Source: Coptis chinensis | Lineage: Eukaryota > Streptophyta > Magnoliopsida > Ranunculales > Ranunculaceae | Length of the DNA stretch: 64,000 nucleotides | Direction: 5' to 3' | NCBI GenBank assembly: GCA_015680905.1 | Contig: CM027378.1 | Span: 76,785,501 to 76,849,500 of the forward strand | Shown here: positions 34,801 through 48,197 of the stretch, in pieces | Numbering within the stretch: the stretch's first letter is position 1 | How the letters are laid out: each line of letters starts with the position of its first letter | The notes under the pieces: generated by a model | Database searches by the model: none | What the model saw: only the letters and a program-made list of their open reading frames with translations | Told to the model about the DNA's origin: nothing | Program-made: the position numbers and the translations under genes

Positions 34801-36288
34801 TGATAAATGTAAAATGAATAGTTTACCTACGAAATGAACGATAAAACTCAAAACGTAAGTAAACTAAAACTATTTACTTGTCTATTTTATCAAAGTTTCA
34901 ACTCTCAATTCTATCGAAATAGAGTGGAGTAACAAATTCGTTCCTCTCCTAGTGCTCTAGCATGGATGTTTTCTAATCTAATTAGTCGGTTTTAAGTCTA
35001 TGAGAGCTTTACGAAGGTGATATACTACGATACTTACTAAAAGGAGTCTACGTTGAATTTAACTATGAATACTATGGAAATACGATTGTTTGAATCTAGA
35101 TAAAGAAATTAGAGGGGAATTGAATCCACCTCGAATCCAACTTAACAACCTAGCGTAGAATGTTGTATCTCAATTCTCACGTTCTTACGGCGAGAATTTC
35201 GAGTTCTAATCCCTAGTGTTCGTGGCATTTCTACGAATAATAAATAGCATGTGAGGTCGTCCACCCATTCTCATGGCGAAACACGACCTTCTAGAGTGGA
35301 ATAGATTCTACAACCAATTCTATACTAACCACTAAGTTTTCATCAAGGCTTCATCAACCCCTCTAATGGAGGTTTTAGCCTTGAGTCATCAAACTAACAT
35401 TTCCCATTGAATCTAAACTAAACATAATTTAAGAAATTGAAATTTACTTACTTAAACAATAATGATTAAAATCTAATTAACAACTAAGAAATGGTAACCA
35501 ACAATAATTAAAATAGATCTAATAGATTGAAATACACAATTCGAAATTGATAAAATAACTATTTTATTTATCTAAATCAATCAAGAACAATGATTCAAAG
35601 ATTTAATCTAAACAAGAATTCAAAATGGAACTAAACTTAATTTAATTAATAAAACTAGATCTAGAATTCTATATATTAATTTAGGTCTAACTAGCTACCA
35701 TTAACTAACTACCATTAACAAAGAGTGAAGCTTTGGTTTTTATACTCTCATATCCAAAAATCGTGCATGGGCTTGGAGCCATGTTTTGGGCCAAAGAATC
35801 AGGCCCAAAACCCAATTCTTTCAGTCCAAAAAGGCCTCTTCAGCTGCAGTTGGCTTCAACAGACTTTTCGTCCACTTTTGCTCCTCTGATTTGATCAAGG
35901 CTTAGACCATTGGAAAGCTCTTTCCGAGCCGGTCGTTTTGACATAAGGTAGGCCTCATTCCGAGGTCTGAGTCCAAAGATATGGTCTTCGGAAGTTCTGT
36001 TGACTTTGTGCACTGTTTCTGCCTGCGTGGACTTTGACTTTTCATCTTCTGACCGGGCTTTACAGAGGCTTTGTCTTCTTGAAAATTGACCTTTAATCAC
36101 ATAACTCCTTAGCAACCAACCATTGCTCCTTTATCTCGCTAAAGTGGCACATTTCTTCACATAATGGACTTTGCAACCTGAAATACATAAAAACACGTGT
36201 CGGTGCTAACTCTTAATTATTACTCACATAATTGGTCTAAAAAGTATGTCATTACGGGGGTTAAAACTACAGTTTTGGGCTCTTATCA
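34801..36288 (-). mobile_element. 3' LTR of element B
   Basis: 1488 bases from TGATAAATGTAAAATGAATA to GGGCTCTTATCA, next to the PPT complement AACCACCCCAAACAG. Near-identical to 48198-49684. Confidence 0.93.
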
Positions 36289-38139
36289 AACCACCCCAAA
36301 CAGCATTTTGCTTGTCCTCAAGCAAAGATGAGAAATTAGAATAAGTGACCAAAAATGGAGTTCTAACTACTCGTTTTTCTTGAGTCGCGATTGCATTGAC
36401 CATATGCAACAAGGCCTATAACCACTAGGAATTCCCTAGTGGACGAGTTATAACCTCGTGAGAGTTTTCAAAGTGAAGGTACTCACAAACTTCATCTATA
36501 CTACAACGACTAAGAAATAAACTATTGTTTCCTTATTCATGCTCCAAACTATCTATACATCTCCCTAGCTATGAATGAGAATAACCAAGTCAACAACCTA
36601 AGCTAATATATGCATAATAATCAATCATCTATGATACAAATATATATACTATGAGTAATACTATGAAATGCCTAGCGAGTTCGTTTCTAAAACTTCGAAT
36701 AAGCGTCCTTAAGTAGGTCCTCACATAAATGTCAAGACAAAAAACCACTCTGATTTTTCCGCTCAAGTTTTGCTACTCCGGTTAATGCGATGGGCACACT
36801 TTACCTTACAATCTTAATGACAACAAGGAATCGAGTCGATCAAACACATCTGCCACTTACTATCACACTAACCTATTCCTAATTGAGCTAGAGGTCTTTA
36901 TTAGGTGTTCTTGGGGATTAGGAGATGGTTTAAGAAGGAAGGAAATGGATATTCAAAGGACAAGTCCGAGATAATAGAGTCTTCATATTATGTAACTTAG
37001 AAAAACCTTGTTATTTTCTTTTTTGCTTCTATACTTTGTTTTTCGATCCTTAGCCATATTTTTCTTTTTCTTTGGCTTTTGACTCTTTTATTCATTTTTT
37101 TTTTTTTTTTTTTTTTTGTTTATTATTTTTTTTTTTTTTCTTTGGATGGAAACTTCTTTTCTTATTTTTTACGAAGCAACTAACTAATTTTTATTTTTTA
37201 CATAGGTTTTCTCTTCTTCTTTCTTCCTCATTCTATTCTCGGACTTATTCTAAATTGGGTAGGTTGAACTTTTTTTTTTTTTTTTTTTTTTTTTGTTTTG
37301 TTTTTGTAACAGGGTAAAGGAATTGTGGTTTATGGAAGGCTAAAGAAAGGCTCGAGGGGCGACTAGCGGAAAAATAATTCATAGGTTTGAATTTACGGCT
37401 ATATCGATCCAAAGAGGGCCTAAATTCTCACTTAGGATATGGCATAGTGATTAAAGCAAGTGGGCGTGTGATTTCTCTATCCGGATTGTACTTCTCCCTT
37501 GTGTCATTTCTCAAATGTTTATTTCTCATATAAGGCTTTAGGCTATATTCTCACAGATTTTGTAGAATAAATACTCTAGCCTAGATTTGAAAACTTCTTG
37601 CTAACAACCATAGATACTCATGTAATATATTTATAGATAGATGCAAAGATTATTACCTACATATTAACCTAAGTTTCTAACAATTATTCTGATGCAAAAG
37701 CTACATTGAGACTTCTAGATTGTTAAGAGCATAGAGAAAGAAAACAATACCAATATTCCTAAGTGTATAGCATAAACTTATTTATTTATTTATTTTTTTT
37801 TGAAAATTTTTGAAATTTTTACTAGAAAACAAATGCATATTATACATATCTATCCTAACAGATGCCTTAATTACACGTGTTTCTATCCCCCTACTAAACA
37901 AGAAGCATGTTTTGTCCTCAAAGTATTGTAAATAAAGAGGGTAGGAAAAATACCATTGAAATGTGTGAAATTCAGGAACATCTACAAAACAAAGTTAGAA
38001 AGTACTAATATAGGAATAAAACTGACGCAACTCTAACCGAATTAAATTGCTTGGGACATAAGCAGACACTAACAAAACTAAAAACTTACCTTATCTCCCT
38101 TTTAAGCATCCTCCTCCTCATTAAAGATATGAGGTTCCT

Positions 38140-39012
38140 TCAAGATCCCCGCCAGTTCATTATAACTTGCCAAGCTTGGCGCCATTTATCATCCACTAAT
38201 GCTAACCTGTTAAGTGTTATTGTGTCTGATGGGATGTACGGGGCGACCAAATGAGGCTGCACCTGCCATCCCAACCAAGTCATTGTTCGCAATGAGCGAA
38301 CCACCCTATTGGTGGGTCTCATGACTTCAACCCTTTTCCAATCGTGGATTGTGCACGAAATACGGGTAAACAACTACGATGATCGCGGCTTACCAACACG
38401 GGCATAAGAAGATACTTACGCCTCATGGTTTGGGCTCTCTTAAGACTAGTGACCAAAACTTCGGGGGAATGTCATAGCGGCGGCGTCCCTCATAAAAGCG
38501 AGGAAAATGTCACCAGCGATCTTGTTTCGTAGTGAATCGCCATTCCCCAAAATATTCATCGGGGATGAATAACATGGTGGTACCTACGTTTAAGGAAAGT
38601 CTACCAAGGGCAATGCTATATAAGCCCTTGGTCCATTACTCGAAAGACCCTCCCCATAAAAATCATGGAAATATGTATAATCATAAAGATATGCATTATC
38701 GGTCATATATGCCCATGTGTGAATAGGATCATGTATTGGTATTCCTAAAACTAAGGCGACCAAATTTTTATTGAATTCATGTGTCGTGTCATCGATTACG
38801 ATGGAGAATTCTTGATCTCCATCCTGATTACAATAGAATTTGACGTGGTCATAGAAATAAGCAGTAAGCTGTGGTGAATATGAATCGTCATCACTTACCA
38901 GTAGATGACGCCATCCTAACTGCATGATTCTTTGTTGGAACCAATGTCCATAGGTATCGGTGCCCATCATTTCTTTGAAAGACTGTTCAGGTATGACTAT
39001 AGGAGATGTCAT
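38140..39012 (-). mobile_element. ORF-b region of element B
   Basis: The frame at 38590-39012 starts MTSPIVIPEQSFKEMMGTDT and continues with DGDQEFSIVIDDTTHEF. The frame at 38140-38373 reads VEVMRPTNRVVRSLRTMTWL. It is the counterpart of ORF-b in A, D and E but clearly diverged, so B belongs to a sister subfamily. Fossil; broken. Confidence 0.7.
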
Positions 39013-39942
39013 CTGAAGGACTCCTTGAACAATGCCTACAATCCTGGAATGACCCTCTGAAAATTGGAAATTTCCGCGTTCACAAAGGCGAGGCTGCCAT
39101 TGTCGTGTAGAAGCGGTCGGCTCTTTGTGTAAATCGTTTATGATTTATGGAGCGGTCGCTTTGGCACGAGGGCGGGTCTAGCGCTCTAGGTCGATAAGAG
39201 TGCGTCGTGCTTTCGATATGATGAGGGCGTCGGCTCGACGAAAATTCTTCAAAAAAGTAAAAAGCAGCGGCCAGCCTCGACAAAACGTTGGCCTTCGTTC
39301 GAACAACCCGGAGTTTAGAGCAAAAAGAAAGTAAAACTTGGAGTGGATAGTCTTGGGATGATGGTGGGATGTATTGTGGTGTGTTAGTATAGAAAGAAGG
39401 GGAGTTTAAATAGGTCATGAGCTTCCAAAACGAATCGGGAAGTTCCCTATTTGTTTGAAGGCAATTTCCGGAAATAGGAAAATTCCCAAAACCGAAAATG
39501 GAAACAAGCCATTTTCATGATTTCCTAAAAATCCCGGTATCTTTTCATCTTTGGATTTAGAATAGTAACTTCTAAACTCTCATAGATTTCATGCTACCAC
39601 CACACAAGTCATAGATATGCCGATATCGCCAAATTATCAACCTTCCCTCCAATTATATTAAAAATAAAATAAAATATAAATCCAAACAACATTAAATAAA
39701 CACATTACTATTTAAATTTAACTCTTGAATTAAAATCCTTCTAATAAAACGAAATTATGAAATAGCAGCTAACTCTCCGTAACCGGTGAACACCTAGTTT
39801 TGTGATGATGATGGACCACGAGATGGAGATTGGCTCTGGGATGGAGAATGACTTGAACCATCGTCGCCCGGCGACGACGCTCATGCTGTCTTGGACTCGA
39901 CCGAAAACAGAGTCCTCCACGGGTGGCATCGTCGTAGCATTT

Positions 39943-40980
39943 CTATTCGAATAAGCTTTGGGCTTCCATCTCGATCAGTATTGCATCTTGGGTCTGTTGT
40001 TCTTGGTAGATAGTCTCCATGTTAGACAAGATATCATCCAAACCCTTTTCGAGCATTTCAAATCTCCTCTGAAGGTTCCCTTGCTTCTTTTGAACTACTA
40101 TCTGTCTATCTCGGATATCTCCACAAATACCATAAACGCACCGCAAGGCAGTTTGCAACACTTGCATGCGTTCTAAATTAGAATTACACTTCTCTAATGC
40201 ATCTTCATCCAGACATGTCATATCTTCCCTTTCATCCTCTGACTCAACCATTTTTTTCTCAGACAAAGGCCAAGTCTCTTGGATGCAATCCGTATAGATA
40301 CTTGCATTAGAATGCAATTTGATCTTAATAGGAGCAGATCTTGCGACAGCTCTAAAGGAGAGCATGATCTTAGTGATCAATCGGGCGAGGAGCCAAACTT
40401 CTTCCCCACTCCTCGAATCACATTAAACATTAAATCGAGGATACAGAAATTATACTTCTTTGTTTGCAATATCCGAGAGAACGCGGACATTGCGCGGGCC
40501 GATATCAATCGACTTTGTCTTTTCGAGGGACATTCCTACCAATCCACCGAGCTCTGACCAATTGATTGGTTCTCGTGGTGGTCCGGGGACGAATGGGATG
40601 TCGGATTGTATTCACCCTCCACGACGGTATCCTTTATCAAAGCAAGAACTCCAAAGATATCTTCGGATTCCTGAATTGTCGTTACTAGGTTGCTTTCAAG
40701 CGTAATTCCTAACATTCGACCAACAACAACTGCTCGTTACTTCTCTCCGTTCCCCTAACTTTATGAAAATCCTATCCCCTTCCAATTCTCGCTTTTATAA
40801 AACTGTTCTACCAAATCATAGTGATAGAACTCCTCGGTTGAGTACCACAGGCCTTTCCAATGTCTCTTGAACATTTCCGCCATAAAATGGCGAACCGGCT
40901 ATCGAGAACAAACGCGTTTTTCCCAAGCAAAATTCTACGTCGTAGCGCCATGAAGTTTCGTTTTAGGTTTGTATAAGGTG
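39943..40980 (-). mobile_element. ORF-a region of element B
   Basis: The frame at 39943-40380 (145 codons) begins MITKIMLSFRAVARSAPIKI, has EREDMTCLDEDALEK, and then a heptad-like coiled coil ending in EQQTQDAILIEMEAQSLFE. It matches ORF-a of D and A in its first half. The coiled coil suggests multimerisation. It lies downstream of integrase, where Athila/Calypso elements place an extra ORF. Fossil. Confidence 0.72.
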
Positions 40981-41999
40981 GAGGAGACGAGTTTGATGAA
41001 AACTTCCTAAAAAACGATGGTGGTGGGTATGGTGGAGGTTGGAGACTTGAATTGTTGGGTGTTTGCTTGATGGAAACGGTTGGAGATTGTGTGGGAGATT
41101 GGTGTTGGTGTTACAATAAGCGTGGGTGGTGTTTCTATTTTGATATATTCTATTTATTTTTTATTTTTATTTTGGTTGCTAGGGTTTAATTTAAATTTTT
41201 GAAAAGCGGTTTGAGAAGATGAAGTCACGATTGTGTTTGTGGAAAGGGGAGGCGCTAGGTCGCCAGAGGGTATTGAAGTTGAGTTAAGCCCAATTCGATT
41301 TTTCGACTTTTGTCGATTTTTAGCGCGACTTCAAACTAAATTTCCCGCTTCGTTACCGGTCCGATTTTTGCGAATGAATTATGGAAATGATCAGTAGAGA
41401 ATTTCCAATCCAATAATCCATAAAACACTCAATTCTAACCATGGGTGACGTATAAGAGGGTGGAAGGACGCCTCGAAGTGCGTGTATGGCGTAAGTTATC
41501 TTAACGAAGGAAATCTAAGTTTAGATTACGTCAACCCAATTGAACTAATGGGCCTAAACAAAACCAATGGAAAGTTTGAGCAATCCCTGATGGAAAGATC
41601 GACGCTTGCCCCCTTCAAACAAATTTTTAAACACAAAATTTGTTTACAACGTCGGTCGTTCTGATCGATTCCCAAGACTTGTTGGATTGCTATTTCTATG
41701 ATTTTAGGAATTTTAATTTTAATTTTATTTTTTTATTATAAGAAACACGAAAAACAATAAATACATAATTCACTCCATAGAGGAACATGACTCAAAACCA
41801 AGAAAACATGCAAAAGTGGAAAACGTGAATTATGTGAACTGTGGACTTAGGATCCGTACTTACGACCACCCACACACTCCATAGGGAGGGCCGGTTACAT
41901 GAATGGTGTACTTATCGGTATATATGGAAATGAAAGTAAGTACACCAATTGACAAGGTCGATCCTCATAGGCAGTCCCGTAAAAGGACTTCCTCTACAT

Positions 42000-43330
42000 C
42001 GGGGGGGCGAAGTTCGTGAAAATGTTTTAACCGTTGACCATTAACTTGAAAGGTACTTGTTGTCATTTGGATTTACCAAGGTGATTGCCCCGTAAGGGGG
42101 TGACTTGATAACGAGAAAAGGGCTAGACCAACGGGTTTTAGTTTTGCCTGGGAAAACATGTAGGCGGGAGTTGTAAAGCAAAACCTTTTGTCCGACCAAA
42201 ACTCTTTGCGCAAGATATGCTTATCATGAACACGCGTTTCATGTTAGCTTTATAATCCTTCGAGATCGCATTTAATCGCCACGGATTTCTTCAAGTTCAT
42301 TCAATTGCAACTTGCGTTTGACACCTGCCTCATCAATATTGAAGTTAAGGCTTTTATAGCCCACGAGCATGGTGCTCTAATTCAATGGGCAAATGACATG
42401 GTTTCCCAAATACAAGTCTAAAGGGAGACATACCGATAGGAGTTTTGAAAGCAGCCTCGATGCGCCCATAAGGCATCCGATAGACGCTTTGACCATCTTT
42501 CCTATCGGGGGTTTACAGTTGTTTCTAAAATCTTTTTGATTTCCCTATTAGAAACTTCTACTTGTCCGCTAGTTTGTGGATGATAAGGAGTTGCTACTTT
42601 GTGTGTAACTCCATACTTTTTCACTAGGGATGCAACCACTCATGTTGCAAAAAATGTGTTCCACCATCACTAATGATGGCTTTAGGAATGCCAAACCGAC
42701 AGAAAATATATTCTTTAATAAAAAATACAACGGTCTTATGGTCATTGCTACGGCAAGCTAGGGCCTCGATCCATTTTGACACGTAGTCTACGGCAACTAG
42801 AATATAAATGAAACCGTGGGAAACCGAAAGGACCCATGAAATCAATGCCCCAAACATCAAAAAATTCTACTATTAAGATTGGATTTAATGGCATCATATT
42901 ACGTTTCGTGATTCTCCCAAGTTGTTGGCAACGAATACACGTCTTGCAATGCACTTGGGCATCCTTAAAAAGGGTAGGCCAATAAAATCCACATTGAAGA
43001 ACTTTAGCGGCTGTTTTCATCCCACTAAAATGGCCACCACACTCTTTGTCATGGCAGAACGATAGAACTTCATTATATTCCCACTGGGGAATACAACGAC
43101 GAATAATCTGATCCGCACAATACTTAAAAAGATAGGGCTCATCCCAGTAGTATAACTTAACTCTGGCCAAGAACTTCTTACGTTCATTTCTTGACCAATT
43201 ATAAGGCATAACATCGGCCGCTAAATAATTGACAATGTCAGCATACCATGGTGCTGAAAAAATGGCATACAGATGCTCATCAGGAAAAGAGTCTGGTATG
43301 GACTCAGAATCAGTCTGATCGTTGTTTGTG
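42000..43330 (-). mobile_element. Integrase region of element B
   Basis: The zinc-binding H-H-C-C segment is visible as [15 protein letters not shown] and [20 protein letters not shown]. It is followed by [11 protein letters not shown] (first core Asp) and, in the next frame, FGIPKAIISDGGTHF (second core Asp). Fossil; broken. Confidence 0.88.
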
Positions 43331-44860
43331 AGTCTAGATAAGTGGTCGGCAACTACGTTTTCGACCCCTCTTTTGTCCTTTATTTCTAATGTGAACTCTT
43401 GCAGGAGAAGGATCCATCGGATTAATCTCTGCTTAGCATCCTTCTTTGCAAGAAGGTACTTAAGGGTTGCATGGTCCGTGTAAACTAAAGTTTTAGAACC
43501 AACCAAATAAGGACGAAACTTATCTAAAGCATAAATGACAGCTAAGAATTCTTTTTTGGTAGTTGAATAATTCCGTTGAGCATCGTTTAAGGTTTTGCTA
43601 GCATAATAAATAACGGTGGACTTATTATCTAGTTTTGTCCCAAGATCGCACTAACCGCATAGTCACTAGCATCACACATGAGTTCGAAAGGTTTAGACCA
43701 ATCGGGAGGTCAGATAATGGGTGCGATGGTTAGGGGCGGCTTTTAAAGTTTCAAAAGCCTGCGTCTGATTAAAATTAAAATCAAAGATTGCATCTTTCAA
43801 AAGAAGATTAGTTAAAGGCCTAGCTATTTTCGAGAAGTCTTTGATAAATCGCCTATAAAACCTGCATGGCCTAGAAATGCTCTAATATCACGGACAAATC
43901 CGTGGTTTAGGTAGAAGTCGCTATCTTATCTAGTTTGGCCTTATCTACTTCGATGCCATCACTAGATACAATGTGACCTAGTACTATGCCCCTTTTCACC
44001 ATGAAATGACACTTTTCCCAGTTTAAAACGAGGCTCTTTTCTTCACACCGTGTCAAAACCTTAGACAAAGTTAGACAAACGATCGTGAAGGAGTCTCCAT
44101 AGATAGAAAAATCATCCATGAAAACTTCCATAAAGCTCTACCATGTCACTAAATATATGAAGCATACACCGCTTTGGAAGGTACGGGAGCATTACAAAGG
44201 CCAAAAGGCATTCGTTTATAGGCATACGTTCCAAAGGGACATGTGAAGGTGGTCTTTTTCTTGGTCATCAATATCAATGATAATCTGAAAATAGCCCGAG
44301 TAGCCATCCGTAAAACAATAAAAAGCATGACCCGGCTAGGCGTTCGAGCATTTGATCTATAAAGGGTAAAGGGAAGTGATCCTTTCGTGTCATAGCATTT
44401 AACCGTCATAATCAATATAGATCCTCCATTTCATGGGACTTTGTGTGACAACATAGTCACCATTCTCATTACGCACCATGGTAACTCCCGATTTCTTAGG
44501 AACTACATGAATGGGGTGACCCATTCGCTATCGAGATTGGGTATATGATACCCGATCGAGTAATCGTAAGACTTCTTCCCCTAACCACCTTTTCATGGCG
44601 GGGTTCAAGCGACCCACGAGGTTTATGCTAAGTCTTCGCGTTATCCTCCAAATGGATACGATGAGTGCAAACATTATGGTCAATTCCCTTAATGTCGACT
44701 AAGGACCAACCAATCGCAGACCGATGTTCCCTAATCACCCGGATTAAACTTGTCTCTTCATTCTTAGATAACAGAGAAGATATAATTACCGGATGATTAC
44801 CATCCGGATCAAGTTGTATATATTTTAATTCTGGGGGAAGGGGTTTAAGCACTGGGGTGG
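43331..44860 (-). mobile_element. Reverse transcriptase and RNase H region of element B
   Basis: VFMDDFSIYGDSF is the Y/F-x-D-D active-site box in the form typical of Athila/Calypso. KRMPFGLCNAP is the preceding RT motif. WSLVDIKGIDHNVCTHRIHL marks the RT start, and [20 protein letters not shown] with [11 protein letters not shown] marks the RNase H end. Fossil; broken. Confidence 0.9.
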
Positions 44861-45600
44861 AAGGAAAATCAATAGATGTTTCGTCGGGGTCCTCATTTTG
44901 CATAATGAATACTTGCTTGGGTAGCAAGTCTTCATACTCAAGATGTGGGGCAACCGAGGGGTCAACAACTTGTGTGGACTCAAGGATGGTGTTGACTTCC
45001 TCTAAGTAGGAGTCATTTACAAAATCTGACTTTCCAAAAGAAAGGAATTTGTACATATTGTTTTCAGGAAACGTGTTGTTAAAATAATCTTGAGCTAAGC
45101 TCTCGATCATGCTAACCTCCCCATCTATAGACGGATCTGGTAATTGTTTCATCATCTTGAACACATTTACCTCAACTGTGAGATGGCCAAATGATAAGGA
45201 CATCTTACCATCAAGGCAATTGATAAGTGCGTTGGCAGTTGCTAAAAAGGGGCGTCCTAAGATGATCGGTACAGAGTCCTTAGCGACTTCTGTATCAAGG
45301 ATAACAAAATCAGCAGGATAGTAGAAATCCCGAACCTTAACAAACGCGTTTTCCACTACACCCTTAGGATACTTAATAGACACATCCGCTAATTGCAACG
45401 CGTTATTTTTGTAGGTTGCATTTCCTGTAGACTTATTTGTTTATACAAGTAATACGGGAGTAAGTTAACACTTCGCCCGTGTCTAATAAAGCGGTCGTCG
45501 TGGGGGAATCTCCTAAGGTGCATTTTACGATGGGATCTACCGGGGTCCTTGTACTTAACAATTCCATTATTTTTGGATAAAGTTGGGAATTGTTCAGGTT
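44861..45600 (-). mobile_element. Protease region of element B
   Basis: Within the frame at 44628-45398, VKVRDFYYPADFVILDTEVA and PIILGRPFLATANALINCLD are the flap and ILGRPFL parts of a retropepsin of the gypsy type. The N-terminal catalytic portion lies in adjacent DNA. Fossil. Confidence 0.82.
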
Positions 45601-47640
45601 AAAAAAGCGTCTTTAGGTATGTTGGTCTTCGCCTAGTAGTGCATAACTCTTTAAGAAACTTAAGCGTGATTAGGTAGCTTTTTAATAGCTTCGAGAAAAG
45701 GAAGGTTTATCGTTAGATTTTTGAAAACGCGTTCCTAATCTCCTCGAAGTTGGTATCCCCAGTTAGCATGGCTAATTTTTTGAGGGAATGGTGGTTTAAG
45801 CTCTATATTTTAGCGTATGGCTCGACTTGATGTGTAACCTTGGCTTTCTATTTCTTAGGTTGTGGTTTAACCGGTACCTTCTTTACGATGGTAGGTTCTT
45901 CAGTTTCTATATCGGTATCTAGTTCGATATCCGGTGTAGGAGTATCTTGATGGGGTAACTATAGGCATAGTTACTTTGTTATCAACCACCTTTCGAGGAG
46001 GAGAGTGGTGATGGCATTCGGTCACCTACTATAGTCGTTTCCGTACTAGTATTACCGTTTACCTCAAAAGGTCGTGTTTGTTGTTTTAGGGTTTGGTATC
46101 GCTTTTGTCCCGAAACACACTTTTGGTTGGGCTTTCTCTTGGGCTAACCGTTGTATGCCCCGATTTATGGATTGTAATATCTGTTGGTTTGATTGAGTCA
46201 TTGATTGGAAAAGTTGTTGGGTAACTCAGTATAAAGGCGTCGATCACGGTCCGGTTGTGTAGGTGTAGTAGTCACGTGTGGTGACGAATTTGGGAACTAT
46301 CTCACGCGTTGATTATTTATGGGTGGGTTTTGATAGTTACTATTGTTAACCTAACGATACCTCTATTGGTATTATAACTATTATAATTATTCTGACCTTG
46401 TGCTACACCTTGTCGTGGTTTAAGCTTTGGTTGTTATAATTATTATCATTTCCGACCTTGTCCCCGCCCTTGCCTAGGTGGAGCTTGATTATAGTTGTTA
46501 GCTTGCCTAACATTTTGGTTATTAAACACCGGAGGTGTAACTTGTTGATTGTTTTTGCAACTAAAGTTGGGATGTTGTCTCCATGGCATTAGGAATAGGA
46601 TAATTATTAATGGAGTAAACATTATCTTGCTCTAATTGTTGTTGTTCATAGGCGAGAGGACAATGGGAGTCAGGGTGCTCAGGACTCGAACAGACATTAC
46701 ATGGGTTGGAGTTAACATTCATGACGGGGATAGGCTTTTGTTGAATAGAAATAGCCTCTACCTTTTAATTAGAGATTCGATTAAATTTTTAAGTTCTGGA
46801 TCGGGTTTCATCTCAAACATGCCGGCGGCCTTAATTGTTGAAGAAGAACTAGCAGAGCGGGGGATATCATCACTCCCCCCCCAATTGTTATTGTGTTTAG
46901 TTTGTTCTTCTAAAAATTTGTAAGCCTCCGGGCTCTCCTTTACTTAGGAAACTACCCCCATTCATTATGTCAAGGACTTATTTATGGTGATGTTGAAGTC
47001 CTTTGAAAAGGCACGAACTAACGTGTCTTTTGCTAGGTTATGGTGTGGACACTCTATAAGCGGATCGGTGAAACGATTCTAAGCCTCGAAAAATGATTCA
47101 TGAGGATTTTGTCGGAAAAATGAATCTTGGAAAGCATCTCATCCGTCTTTTAGGGGTGGGTAAAAATGTTCCATAAACAAACAACAAGTTTAGCCCATGA
47201 GTCCACGAGAGTTAGCGCAGGCGCTTAACCAAAACACGCGCCTTTATCGGGCTAAGGTGAAGGAAATACCCTCAGTTTAATTTGTTCCGCACCAACCGTA
47301 GGATGATGGAATGTTGTAAGGACTTGTTCAATCCTACGCATGTGTTGGTAAGGTTTTTCATGGCCTAAACCATGGAAAACGGGTAACAAATTAAATATGT
47401 TTGGGGGGATTCGAAAATCCCCCACTGGGTCTGCTAGAACGATGCAAGACTTAGGGCTATCGCTCAAAGCTTTGTAGAAGTCGGAGAGAGGAGTCTCTCT
47501 TTCTTCAGCCATAATATCAGGTGGTGTGTGTGAAATAGTAGCTAGAGGTGTAGTGGGTGGTATACTAGATAGAATTGTTTGTTGACGTTGTTGTGTGATT
47601 ACGTTTGGTGGTTTTGTTCGACCGGACCTTAATCTCATGC
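45601..47640 (-). mobile_element. Gag region of element B
   Basis: The gag start at 47638 reads MRLRSGRTKPPNVITQ, then MAEERETPLSDFYKALSDSP and RIPPNIFNLLPVFHGLGHEK, a retrotransposon gag N-terminal region. The rest is in several short frames. A Tyr/Asn/Gln-rich nucleocapsid-like part follows near 46300-46600. Fossil; many breaks. Confidence 0.8.
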
Positions 47641-48182
47641 AAGACTAAGTCGAACTTACCTAAACATGCAACACTCCCAACAATTCTGATATACTAGTAG
47701 AAACCTCTAACTAGAGATGCGAGGTGTGGAAGAAAGGACTACCTGATTGTGTCCTTGCTTCGCTTATGAATAGCGTCTTGTTTACGCGTGTTCAGTGTAA
47801 ATAACAAGTTAGAACGGTGAAAAACTTAAAAAATCGAAGTTCGAAACAAACCCGTAGAAATCCGCAAAAATTTTGCACAGCGCTTAGCAGTGCTGCCGCA
47901 TAGATAGCTGTCCGCTCCTAGTCCAGCAAGTGGTAAGCGCTGGTGCTTGGTAAGAAGAGGGGGTCGCTCCGATGTCCAATGAGGGCGGTCGCTTTCGAAG
48001 TCCAGATCAAGGGCGCAAGCGCGCTCCTTATAGGCACGATCGCTCTCCATGTAATTTTTCCCGAAATTTTTCGATGCTGAAACGGATAACCACAGTATGA
48101 ATCAAACAAGGGTGGGTGGGTTTAATGGGACTTAAAAATGACTAATTCTACTATGAAAACAATGCTAAAGTGCAACTAAGAT

Positions 48183-48195
48183 GGCAGCGGCGCCA
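48183..48195 (-). other. Primer-binding site of element B
   Basis: TGGCGCCGCTGCC on the minus strand, two bases inside the 5' LTR. It fits the tRNA-Asp-type site of Athila/Calypso, usually TGGCGCCGTTGCC, as seen in D at 51862-51874. Confidence 0.85.
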
Positions 48196-48197
48196 TT

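Noticed and set aside
39943-40980. ORF-a as a true envelope gene
   Set aside because: Its position is env-like, but I see no signal peptide, membrane anchor or cleavage site. The content is acidic and coiled coil.
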